A program made the position numbers and the translations under genes. A stretch of 64,000 bases of DNA. Origin: Golubevia sp. BC0850. Lineage: Eukaryota > Basidiomycota > Exobasidiomycetes > Golubeviales > Golubeviaceae. The notes beneath the pieces are model-generated. The model saw only the letters and a program-made list of their open reading frames with translations. It did not search any database and was not told the DNA's origin. Positions 22,700 to 31,913 of the stretch are shown here, in pieces; position 1 is the first letter of the stretch, and every line of letters starts with the position of its first letter. Where the stretch lies: the NCBI GenBank assembly GCA_012976225.1, contig JAAVVG010000001.1, forward strand, positions 1,054,001-1,118,000, read 5' to 3'.

Positions 22700-23188
22700 T
22701 TGGGATGGGAGAATATAGAAGGGGTTGATGGAGGATAGGAGAGAGGGGAGGATAAGAAGGATGTCAGCTTGTCAGGCGAGCTTCCAATTTCAGAAGCCCA
22801 TTGGCCAATCAGCATCAAGCTATTGGAGAGATACGACCGACGAGGTGAGGAAGCCTCCTTGTATCATCATTCCAGTCTCTAGAATATCTATAATCTGACT
22901 AGAAGGCTCATCAGTCAGAGCCGCAAGGAGCACAAGTCCTTAGGGCAGACTCAGGCTCAGGCTGGGTCATGGGTGGCAAAAGGAAGCCCCAGAGAAATGG
23001 GCGCTGCCTCTCTCTTCTCGAACTATTCATACCAGCAAAAGGTTGGAAATCAAAGATGAACAAGCCAATCTCGGGGATGTTTGAAGAACCAGGGGGTAAA
23101 AAAGGGAGACGGCGTCGCATAGGACCTTCTCCATATCTACTGCTTTGGCTAATCACTTCTTCCTTCGAACTTCCAATAACGTCCAAAG
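22700..23188. promoter_or_regulatory. Divergent promoter region, HEM3 / SDHAF2
   Basis: A 489-bp space between two genes whose products both serve mitochondrial metabolism. I saw no clear binding site; shared control is only a possibility. Confidence 0.35.
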
Positions 23189-24056
23189 ATGGGTTTCAGT
23201 CAAATCGTCTTACCAACTTTAAGCAAAGGAATTCGAATTCAATCTTCTCAATTCTACAAATCGATTCCCTCAGCGTCAAGCTATCTTCATTCACGATCTC
23301 TACATTCAACTTGTCGTAACTTGTCAAAAGCATCTCCCAATGATGCTTCAACTGGAGTTGATCCAGCCTACAAAGCACCTTCAACTACTAAAGAACCAGC
23401 AAAAGAGTATCCGCCTTCTTCATCAACAGATCCATTCCCGTTACCTTTCTCACATCAAGTCACTCAACATCATGCTACAGCTCAAGGCGTGGATCTAAAT
23501 TCTAAACATCAGTCAGATGGTTTGGATCAACTTTCAGTGCCTCTTAGAGTTCCTGGAAGAGAGAATGAAGAAAGAGAAACTATGATTGCCAGATTGATTT
23601 ATCAATGTAGGAAAAGAGGTACTTTGGAAACCGATTTGATTTTGGCTACTTTCGCAAAGAAGGAATTGAAGGAGATGGATGATCTTGGATTGAAGGAATT
23701 CGATGCTGTGAGTTAAAACGGATAGGTTTATAAAGAGATTGAATTACGCTTTCTCTTATTCCACAAGCTGCCAGATCACAAAGCAGTAGAGAGAAAAGAT
23801 TGGAGGATCAGAGGACAGGATTAGCTGACCAAACCCTCTCACTCTCACTTTCAACCTCTCTTCCTCTTTCACCTATCTTCCAACTTGACAGCTACTTGAT
23901 GAACCAGATTGGGATATTTTCTATTGGTGTACAGATCGTAAACCTGTACCAGAGAGATGGGCAGAGAGCTTCAAGACTGAAGGTAGATTGGGTCACAGAT
24001 TGAAGATACACACTAGAAACGACGAGAAGGCTGTCAGATGGATGCCCGAGCTGTAG
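23189..24056 (+). CDS. SDH5: Succinate dehydrogenase assembly factor 2 (flavinylation factor)
   Basis: Exons 23189-23707 and 23892-24056 give 227 residues. SDHAF2/Sdh5 (Emi5) promotes covalent FAD attachment to the succinate dehydrogenase flavoprotein in the mitochondrial matrix. The start has an Arg/Ser-rich, acid-free presequence (MGFSQIVLPTLSKGIRIQSS). The core contains RLIYQCRKRGTLETDLILATFAKKEL followed across the splice by [31 protein letters not shown], the canonical family sequence (compare YQSRKRG and DWDIYYW). A Ser/Pro-rich linker (about 45-115) separates presequence and core and makes the protein longer than usual. The 184-nt intron is flanked by GTGAGT and TTGACAG. Confidence 0.95.
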
Positions 24057-24526
24057 ATTGGCTTGGTAGCTGCTCAAGGAGTCGTTTCTTCGTTCTCAAG
24101 TCGGGAACAAGAGCATTTGGGTAGAGATCAGAGAGGAGGCAGGGAAGGAACAACCTCGACATTCTTATAGATTTGCATTCAACCTTTATTTCCTGTAATA
24201 CTTCTTCTCTTCGAGGAATCAAAATGTTTATTGTTTCTCCATTCTTTCCACATTTCTTGGTCACTTGTCTCTGTGACGACTTTCCAAATTTGGAGAAAAA
24301 AGTTACGCTTGAACGTTCTCTCTCTCCACCTAAACAACTTCTTCATCAATCGTTTTCAAGCAACTTGCACTTCCCCTTTCAAAGGAGCAATAATTTCAAG
24401 CCAGTCGATCTTTCTTTCTATCAGAAGATCAGACTCTTGATCAGAAGCTGAAACTGCAGCGATCGTCAGCTCGAAACTCTCTTCAGTTCTAGAAATCTTT
24501 CTGTAGGGTATTGATTGACATCAGAG
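24057..24526. other. Intergenic space between SDHAF2 and the JmjC gene
   Basis: About 470 bp between two tandem plus-strand genes. It is pyrimidine-rich toward the right and should hold the JmjC promoter. No other feature was seen. Confidence 0.35.
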
Positions 24527-27500
24527 ATGAGTACGGATAATTTGAACTTTGAGACAGGCGCCATAGAGGATTATGCAGGTGAGTTGCAACAAGATCCTTG
24601 GATCACAAGAGCAGGGAAAGGATGGAAAGTGTCGTTTGAGAGGGAAGGGGGGGGGGAGGGGGATGCAAGGATGAGGTCGCAACCTATAAAGCTCCTGAGT
24701 CTCAAGCAATTGAGTGACTGGAGAATGAGAAGATTCGGCTAAGCTCCTTTAGATGAGCTCCTACTGTATGCCATCCAGTCTTCAAGGAAGAGAGATCCGT
24801 TTCCTCCTGGCTGCATCAAGAATAGCTAACCAAGCTTTCTACCTTCTTTCCTTCAGGTTGGGAGCCAATTCCAGGAAAGCCACTCGCTCGTTGCATTGGA
24901 AGTGTCAATTCCGATCAATTCTATAAGGCCTTCGTTTCGAAGAGAAGGCCCTGCGTCATTGAGAATACTACAAGTTTAGGTCCAGATTGGAAGGCTGATA
25001 AGTGGGTGAGTACTTCCAGCTTCAAGCTGCTCTAGAACCTTCGTTTGGCTTTTGGAGATATCTTGTTGAATTCAGGAGCTAATCTTGGAAGATGGAAGAA
25101 GTCGGAATCAGGCAGGCGAGACTGTCAGTTGTCTATCTTCTAAGTTCTAACCTCGATTGATTCTCTCGACTCACTCAGACTTCGATGGCACATCTGAGAG
25201 CTCTGGCGGGTTCTTCGACTGTCAAGATTGAACCTATTGGTCAAGCTGGATCTTTCGGAACTTCAGCTCCCAGAAAATCAACAAGTTTTGCTAGTTATCT
25301 AGATCTAATGAAGAACAAGGAGGAAAGTGAGAAGTGGTATTTGACTACTCAATACGAAGAAGAACAAGATGAAGAAGGAGAAGAATCAGGAGAAGAATTG
25401 GACGAAGAAATAGAGAACGGAGATTTAGAAGATAAGATTATTCAAGATTCAGACGAAGAGGAAGAAGCCTTGCAGAGAATGCTAGATCAAGAAACTTCAA
25501 AGAACAACTCCAAATCGAATTCAACACTTCAAATTCAGAACTCGGATGAGGTCATGGAGGACGGAGATGGAAGTTCGGAGGAGGATGAAGAGGAGGACGA
25601 GAACGAGGAAGCTCCACCTTTAGATCCTCTACTCCCAAGCCCTACAGATGCTCTCATCTCAGAATTCCCTCCTCAACCTGAGCTTCTGGGATCTCTGGTT
25701 CTATCGCAGTGCAATCTATGGCTAGGAGGTTGTAAAGACGGAAAGAGCAGTGGTCTGCATCACGACTTTCATGACAACCTTTACGTTTTGGTGAGTCAAA
25801 TTTCCGAAACAGATGGCTTCATGTTGAATTCGCAGAGACTTAACTTTTGCCTTTTGATTTCCTCTCTCTTCTCCTTCAGCTCTCTGGACACAAACGATTT
25901 CTCTTGTTCCCACCTTCAGCTTACAAGTATCTTCATCCCAGAGGAGAAACCGAACACGTTCATCCAAACGGTTTAATCACCTACACCCCTCCAGATACTC
26001 TACCCTATTATTATCCTCAATCTACCTACTCTGGAATTAGAGCAGATGGCCTACCACCTCTAGAAGCAGCCCTTTGGAGACTTTCAGCTAGACGAAGAAC
26101 TCTACAGGAAGCAGAAGACAATGCTGCTAGGCTGAATGGAGAAGAACATAGGGTTAAAAAGCAAAGGAAAGGGAAAGGGAAAATGACTAGTGAGATGGAG
26201 GAAGCTTTGAAAGGAGTTAGGCTGGCGGAGAACGAGCTTAGGTTATTCAGGCTTCAAGAAGATGGATCAGCAGAATTCGGAGTAGGAGGTGAAGAAACTG
26301 ATGAAGAAGAATCGGAAGAAGAAGAGGAAGAGGAGGAGGATGAAGAAGAGGAAGGAGAACCTCAAGAAACTGAAGTCGATTACGAAGCAAGTGATGAAGA
26401 AGAAACAAAGAACTCCTCGATTCCAGCCGATCAAGACGACGAGTCCTCCGACCATTCATCAGTTTCAATTGATTATGCTGAAATGCAAGAGAAAATCGAC
26501 GAATTTCCCCCTGATATTCTAGCTTTGATTTACAAGTTTCATGAATTGGACGATGACGATCAAGCAGGAAAGGACGAGATCAGTGACCTTCTCAAGCCTT
26601 ACATGGATGCAGCTAGGCTAGAGATTACTACCGCTAAAACTCAAAAGAAGCTTGCTTGTGAGACTTCAAGGGGATTCAAGACTCTGGAACAGCTTCATAC
26701 TGCCGGAATCGACTTGGATATTCTACAGTCAATGATTGACGTCGCTGGAGGAGAAATCAATGCAGACGTTCTGGAAGCTATGATGGAGGCTCAGGCTCAG
26801 AAGGGAGGCCGAACGTCTTCAGCTGAGGAGAATAACGAGGAGGCGGAAACCGAAAATCTAGAAGGTGAAGATGACGGAGAAGTCGAAGAAGGCGAAAGTG
26901 GAGAGGAAGAAGATACTGAAGGAGCTGAAAGTGCAGAGGAAGGTGACATCGAAGGAGGTGAAAGTGGAGAGGAGGAGGAAGACGATGAGGGCTGGAGATT
27001 CTTCGATGAAATCGAAAAGGAAAGGATGAGAGAAGAGGACAGAGAGGCTGGAATGAAAGAAGGAAATTACGACACTGGTGACAGTCTAGAGGTCTCAGAT
27101 GATGATGAAGAAGACGAAGCATCGGAACCTGAGATGACTTCTGGGAACGGAAAGAGGAAGCGTGGAGCCAATGGTCATCAAGGTCAAGCTATCAAGGCAA
27201 AGAAAGGAAACAAGAAATCAAAAACTCAAAAGAACCCTTCTCCTGAAGAGGAAGTCAAATCAGACTCATCGATTCCGGTAGATAGCTCTTCGGACGAAAC
27301 CTCGGATTCTGAACCTCTGTTTCCTCCTGGAGATGCTGGCGATGAAGAAAACGAAGAAGACGAAGAAGAAGGAATTGACTGGAAGCTGGTCGAGGAGGGA
27401 GAGGCTTTAGTGAGAATGTTGGGAAACGGATCAGAAGAGAAGGAGAAGCTCAAGGACGAAAAGCAAGAAGAGAAAAATGAGCCTCAAAGTTTCTCCAAGA

Positions 27501-28471
27501 TCAAACCTGAAATTTTACATGCTTTCTTCAATATTCCCAACAATTCGGAACCGGAAATTGAAGTGGAAGAGGAAGAAGCTCCCCTTACCAAAACAGAGAA
27601 ACGTAAACTAAAGAAGCAGAGGAAACAAGAAGCTAGGAAGGCCAGGAGAGGTCAAAAGGAGAAATCGAAAGTTCAAAACGTCAAGGAAGAGAAAGTGACC
27701 GAGAATGTGCCCTTACGTCCTCTCAAAGGTTGTCCAGAGCCTCTAGTAGTAGACCTCAAACCTGGGGAGATGCTCTATCTTCCAGCCTCTTGGTACCACG
27801 AAGTCACTTCATCAGCTGCTCCTTCCGACCCTCAAGACGATGACGATGACAGAGATTCCAACGTCCACATGGCTTTCAACTATTGGATGCACCCTCCAGA
27901 CGCACTTTACTATTACGAAATTGAACCTCTACCACCTGCAGAAGATCTCAAGAAAGGCAAGAAAGGCAAGAAGGTTGCTGAGAACTCTAAAGCTGTCGAG
28001 GCTTCTGCTCCAACACTTCCTGACTTACCAGCAGGTGCTCCTCTCAGATTTGCTCATCGAACTGGATGTCGAGAGTCACCTTATAGAGATGTCGAAGTTT
28101 GGAATGAGATTAGAACAAGGGTTCAAGAAGAGATTGAGAGTTGTAAAAGAAGAGACGTTCTCAGGAGACAAGTCGAAGGATCGCTACTGGCGGCCAAGTC
28201 AAATGGAAAGCAGAAAGGAAGTGGGGATGGAGAGGAAGAAGGGGAGGAAGAAACTGAAAGCTTGGAGGATAGAATTATGGAGAGGTTGGGAGGCTTGAAG
28301 AATGGTCAAGCTCAAGGGAAGAAAAGGGAACGAGATGAGGATCCTCAAGTTGAAGAAGAAGATAGTGAAGAAGAGAAAGCTTTGGAGGAGATACTTCAGA
28401 AGGAGATGGCTAGGAATCGAGGTCATAAAAGTAACGGAGAGAAGAGAAAGAACAACAAGAAGAAAACCTAA
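24527..28471 (+). CDS. JmjC/cupin-8 oxygenase with a very large acidic insertion
   Basis: Exons 24527-24578, 24857-25005, 25179-25790 and 25880-28471 give 1,134 residues. The N-terminal part (GWEPIPGKPLARCIGS, then RRPCVIENTTSLGPDWKADKW) and the Fe(II) motif LHHDFHDNLYVL (His261-x-Asp263) match JmjC proteins of the JMJD7/cupin-8 type, which hydroxylate or otherwise modify proteins using 2-oxoglutarate. Strand LSGHKRFLLFPPSAYKYLHP follows. The third ligand, YLPASWYHEVTSS with His911, appears only about 650 residues later. The gap holds acidic repeats (EEEEDEEEEGEP type), a helical segment (PPDILALIYKFHELDDDDQ to GGEINADVLEAMMEAQ) and Lys-rich stretches. A second acidic insert lies at 130-220. 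The final exon ends in a Lys/Arg tail. Substrate unknown. The first bases upstream (TTG 24515) are not an ATG start. Confidence 0.85.
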
Positions 28472-29451
28472 ATGCCTTTTCATGCCCTTTATCTCCATGC
28501 TCTCTTGCTCAAAACAAATCTGTGTTCCTGTGAATCTATCATTCTCTCTCTCCACAGCTGTTTAACGGTGCTGATCTTTACTTATTCTCTTTTGTTCGTA
28601 CTCACTCACATCGGCTCCGTCAGCTTGTTCTGCTCCTTCATCTACAACTGCAATCAAATTTCAAAGAGGTACATACTTCGTCCTTTTGACGGCTCAACAA
28701 CCTTGTGAATAGAAAGAAACAAATTCTCTTCTTTGATTGGAGATGCGCCGATTTCTGAACATAAAGGTATTACAAATGAGCTTATTACAAATGAGCTTTT
28801 AATCTTTCTTGACTGGTAAAACACTCGTTCAGTCCAGGCACGAATGATCGAACGTCTGAAAAAGATTTGGAAAGTGAGCGTTGCATGCGTGTCTTTAAAC
28901 CAACAAAACAAAGAGAAGGGAGAAATCTATGAAATGAGTGTGAGAGGGCAGAAGCAAAATGAGTATGGAGATATATGAACAAGAAATCGAACGTTGGGGA
29001 TTTGATACATTTCAGAGAAAAGAAAGAGAGGATGCTGAAGAGAAACGAAAGGGAACAAAATGAGGAGAAAGGCTTAAAGTTTCCGCAGAGATCCAAACCA
29101 AAAGAAGAATGAGACGAAAGAAATGAAAGAAATGAATATGCAAGAACCGGAGGGGAGGACAAGCTCGAATGAATCGCGGAGGTTGAAAAATCGAAGTGAG
29201 AGCTGACACGAGTAGAGGGGAGAAAAAGCCTTGCAGGTGTGGCTTGAGGTTTAGAAGACTATTTGCCAAGGAGAAAAGTTAAACCATGTAGTTCTGAGAC
29301 ACAAGGGTGACTTTTGGAGGTTAAGGGTGAAAAGACTTGTAGATTGGTTCTTAGATGGCTCTTTGTGAAAAATTCAAGATGGAGAGTTGAGATGTTGAAG
29401 CACTTTGAAACTCCTAATCAAAAACCTTGTTTTGAAGAGCAATGAATCAAT
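28472..29451. other. Intergenic space between convergent genes
   Basis: About 980 bp between the JmjC gene and the single-TM gene, the longest gene-free stretch here. It is purine-rich on the plus strand in its right half. Long minus-strand open frames here are Ser/Phe/Leu-rich shadows of that bias. It holds one short tandem duplication (28769-28798). No RNA gene was recognised. Confidence 0.35.
28769..28798. repeat. Perfect 15-bp tandem duplication
   Basis: The unit ATTACAAATGAGCTT occurs twice in direct succession (28769-28783 and 28784-28798) in intergenic DNA. It looks like a simple replication-slippage event. Confidence 0.85.
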
Positions 29452-30957
29452 CTAGGGAGAATCATCGAACGTTTCCTTGAATCTAGATCCAGCAACCCCA
29501 ATAGAAGTAGCTCTCTTTAAATCAGCCCCATTCTTGATTCCCTTAGGCAACGGTAAATTCGGATTAGAGCTGCTGTTCAAATAGCTCAACCCCAAAGGAT
29601 TTGGATCTTTGCTCAAATAATCTCTGTCCAAACTTCTCTTAGGTCTCCATTCCTGAGCTTTTGACACATAAGTCCATTCACTTCCACCAACTGGATTGGG
29701 TTCAGGGCTGTGAGTTCCAGCATCTACAGAATAAGATCTAATAGGAGAAGCAACCATGTTGGTAGTCGAAGGATTTCCAATCATTTGAGTAGTCAAAGAA
29801 CCTTTGGATCTGTTTGAAGAAGTTGAAGTTCGAGCTAGAGAAATTGATAAACCAGTTTGCTCAGGTTGAGATTGAGTACCATCACTTCCAGTTTTTGAAT
29901 TTGCTTTGACACCAAACGTATCAGTAGAGACTTTGGTAGTCGGGCTGATTCGATTTCCTGCATCTCCAGAACTTGCATTTGAAGAAACGTTTGTACTGTT
30001 AGTAGAACGTGGAGGAACCGGAGATCTCAATCTAACAACTTCACTTAATTTCCTTCCTAAACCAGTTTTGACGATCGGAGGACTTGGCAAAGGAGGAGCA
30101 GGAGTTAAAACTGCATTGGTAAAGTTGGTTGGAGATTCAGTGCGACCATTTGAACTTGCCGGAGGACTTGCGAAAGGATTGCTATTACTTGTTGCAGTAG
30201 TTGGACTTGAGAATGGATCGTTCGTTGAATTGGAACCCTTTCCTGATTTTAAAGGTGTTGAAGAGGTTGCTGCGACCACGCTCCCTGTCGAATCCTCTCC
30301 TTCTCCCCCTTCTCCTGTAAGCTGATTGAGATTTGATTTTTGAGGAATTGAAGATTGAGAAGAAAAAGTTTGATCTCCAACACCTTCTTGACTTTGACGA
30401 TTGAAACCAGCAGTTGAGATTCTACTTGAATTTTCACCACTTTCTCCAATTACACTCAACATTTCTCTTCTTCTATTTGAATTGTCATTGATGTAATCTT
30501 GATTCACCAAATTCAAATCCCTATTCTCAATCATGATAATTTCTTCTCCCTCTGCATCAGCCAAACCTTTCTCTCTGTCTTCTCTATCCTGCAGCTGTTC
30601 ACTTAAAGCTCTACTCCTCCTGCTCCTACTTCCATCTGAAAGACTATTGACATTGGTGACAGCTCTCAATCTTCTATGTTCTCTCTCTAAATCTCTACCA
30701 ACAGCACTTCTTGAATAAGTAGATTTTACAGAAGTCATTCTAGTTATGCTTGACCTTGTACTTCCCATTCTACTCAATCTCTCTTGTTTCTGTTTAACTT
30801 TTTCATCTTCTTCTAAAACCAAAGTCACATTCCTTAAAGTTGATCTTCGAGATTTCAAGGTCCTTCTTCGTTTATGGAAGTAGTAGAGGATCGTAGGGAT
30901 TGAGATTCCTAGAATGGCAATCGGGATGAAGAACAGGTACCAAAGATTGGATGCCAT
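29452..30957 (-). CDS. Unidentified single-pass membrane protein with long disordered tail
   Basis: One minus-strand exon of 501 residues from ATG 30957 to the stop at 29452. The N-terminus MASNLWYLFFIPIAILGISIPTILYYFHKRRRTLKSRR has one transmembrane helix (about 4-27) followed at once by a strongly basic cluster, so the tail should be cytosolic. The tail is Ser/Thr/Asn-rich with RSxS and NPF motifs (DPFSSP, NPFASPP), which can bind EH-domain endocytic proteins; that role is inference. The open frame continues upstream of the ATG, but this part is pyrimidine-rich leader-like sequence and overlaps the opposite-strand gene, so I start at 30957. Family not recognised. Confidence 0.65.
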   Translation of the reverse strand: MASNLWYLFFIPIAILGISIPTILYYFHKRRRTLKSRRSTLRNVTLVLEEDEKVKQKQERLSRMGSTRSSITRMTSVKSTYSRSAVGRDLEREHRRLRAVTNVNSLSDGSRSRRSRALSEQLQDREDREKGLADAEGEEIIMIENRDLNLVNQDYINDNSNRRREMLSVIGESGENSSRISTAGFNRQSQEGVGDQTFSSQSSIPQKSNLNQLTGEGGEGEDSTGSVVAATSSTPLKSGKGSNSTNDPFSSPTTATSNSNPFASPPASSNGRTESPTNFTNAVLTPAPPLPSPPIVKTGLGRKLSEVVRLRSPVPPRSTNSTNVSSNASSGDAGNRISPTTKVSTDTFGVKANSKTGSDGTQSQPEQTGLSISLARTSTSSNRSKGSLTTQMIGNPSTTNMVASPIRSYSVDAGTHSPEPNPVGGSEWTYVSKAQEWRPKRSLDRDYLSKDPNPLGLSYLNSSSNPNLPLPKGIKNGADLKRATSIGVAGSRFKETFDDSP

Positions 30958-31173
30958 TGGCGGGAGAGGAAATAGCGACCGATCAGCTGATGGAGAGGAA
31001 GAGAATTTTGAAGGAGACTTGTACAGAGAGGATGAATCGATAGATGATGGAATATGAAGTTGTGAAAAGAAGAAGAGGAGAGTTGCGGTCCACCTTCTTC
31101 TCTTGTTCCTGGCTGCTCGATCCAATCCAACCCAGCTCCAGCCTCCACTCAACATTTCATCGAGTTCTCTCAC
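30958..31173. promoter_or_regulatory. Divergent promoter region, single-TM protein / small cysteine-rich protein
   Basis: A 216-bp space. On the minus strand it is rich in C/T just upstream of ATG 30957, as are other leaders in the window. Confidence 0.3.
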
Positions 31174-31738
31174 ATGGAAGAAGTCTTCGGTTGTTATTGC
31201 TGCCTCGTGGCTTCCGAGAGCTGCTTCGAAGCGATCCAGTTCAGCTGTTTCGGGAGGTGTGAGTCCATAGTCCTCATGGCCTCATCCCTCTGCTGCATCA
31301 TGACCTCCCAATCTCGAGTGCTGAACGTTTCTACTCTTCTTCCTGCCCAGATCAACATAGTCCACCTCTCTGGTTCCTCGATTGGATTTGTAGGTGTGAA
31401 TGTTGTTGCGAGGGAGAAGAATATGAGACAGATGAACAAGCTATAGAAAGAACTTCGTTGTTGATTCAATCCAGAATTCAAACTGAAGCACAACGAGATA
31501 CCTCAAACCCAACCATTCAAACTGAATATCGGTCTACAGATCAAATGAAAGTAGCTCAAACTGCCAAACAACAAGATTCCCAAGCAGGTAAAGGATGACG
31601 TTGGTATCTACCTCTTCTCTTCTCCATAAGCCTTTGTACGACTACCCTTGACATTCAAATCTAACAATACCCATTTCTCCATCTATAGTATGTCGAACTC
31701 TCGTCGCTTCCATTCGACAAACACCAAGCAGGAGATAG
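31174..31738 (+). CDS. Small protein with cysteine-rich N-terminus
   Basis: Exons 31174-31256, 31394-31587 and 31689-31738 give 108 residues in frame. The N-terminus is cysteine-dense (GCYCC at 7-11, then CFGRCECCCEGEE across the first splice), followed by a hydrophilic Gln/Thr-rich part (TDEQAIERTSLLIQSRIQTEAQ) and a basic end (CRTLVASIRQTPSRR). The cysteine cluster without a signal peptide suggests S-acylation and membrane tethering, somewhat as in LAMTOR1/Ego1-like adaptors, but there is no MGC start and the resemblance is weak. Exon 2 has good codon character and exon 3 ends cleanly; exon 1 is the least certain. A competing minus-strand frame (31493-31194) lacks an ATG start. Confidence 0.45.
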
Positions 31739-31913
31739 ACAATTCATGTAATGCAAATCAATTCTTGACATTTCAATTCAAACCGGAACTTATTCTACGA
31801 CAGGACAATAGTGTTTCTTTTCTCTCTCCTTTCCTTCTTTCCAATCCACCAAATCAATCCTCAATTCCCACAACACGTATCCGTTCTTGCTGCCCTCCCC
31901 TTCCACCCTTCCA

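Noticed and set aside
24640-24662. G-rich run in the first intron of the JmjC gene, possible quadruplex
   Set aside because: A single homopolymer-like run with one interruption; nothing suggests function, and similar G or C runs occur elsewhere in introns here.
28785-29162. Minus-strand 125-codon frame in the large intergenic space
   Set aside because: Composition is Ser/Phe/Leu, as expected from purine-rich plus-strand DNA; no conserved pattern and several overlapping frames of the same kind.
30957-31173. N-terminal extension of the single-TM protein (WSWVGLDRAARNKRRRW)
   Set aside because: The part next to ATG 30957 is C/T-rich leader-like sequence, and the extension overlaps the opposite-strand gene; MASNLWYLFF is a natural start for a signal anchor.
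31194-31493. Minus-strand 99-codon frame with a hydrophobic segment (SLFICLIFFSLATTF) and good codon appearance
   Set aside because: It begins at TTG after an in-frame stop, lacks an ATG or a clear upstream exon, and overlaps a better plus-strand spliced model. Strand-specific transcripts could reverse this.
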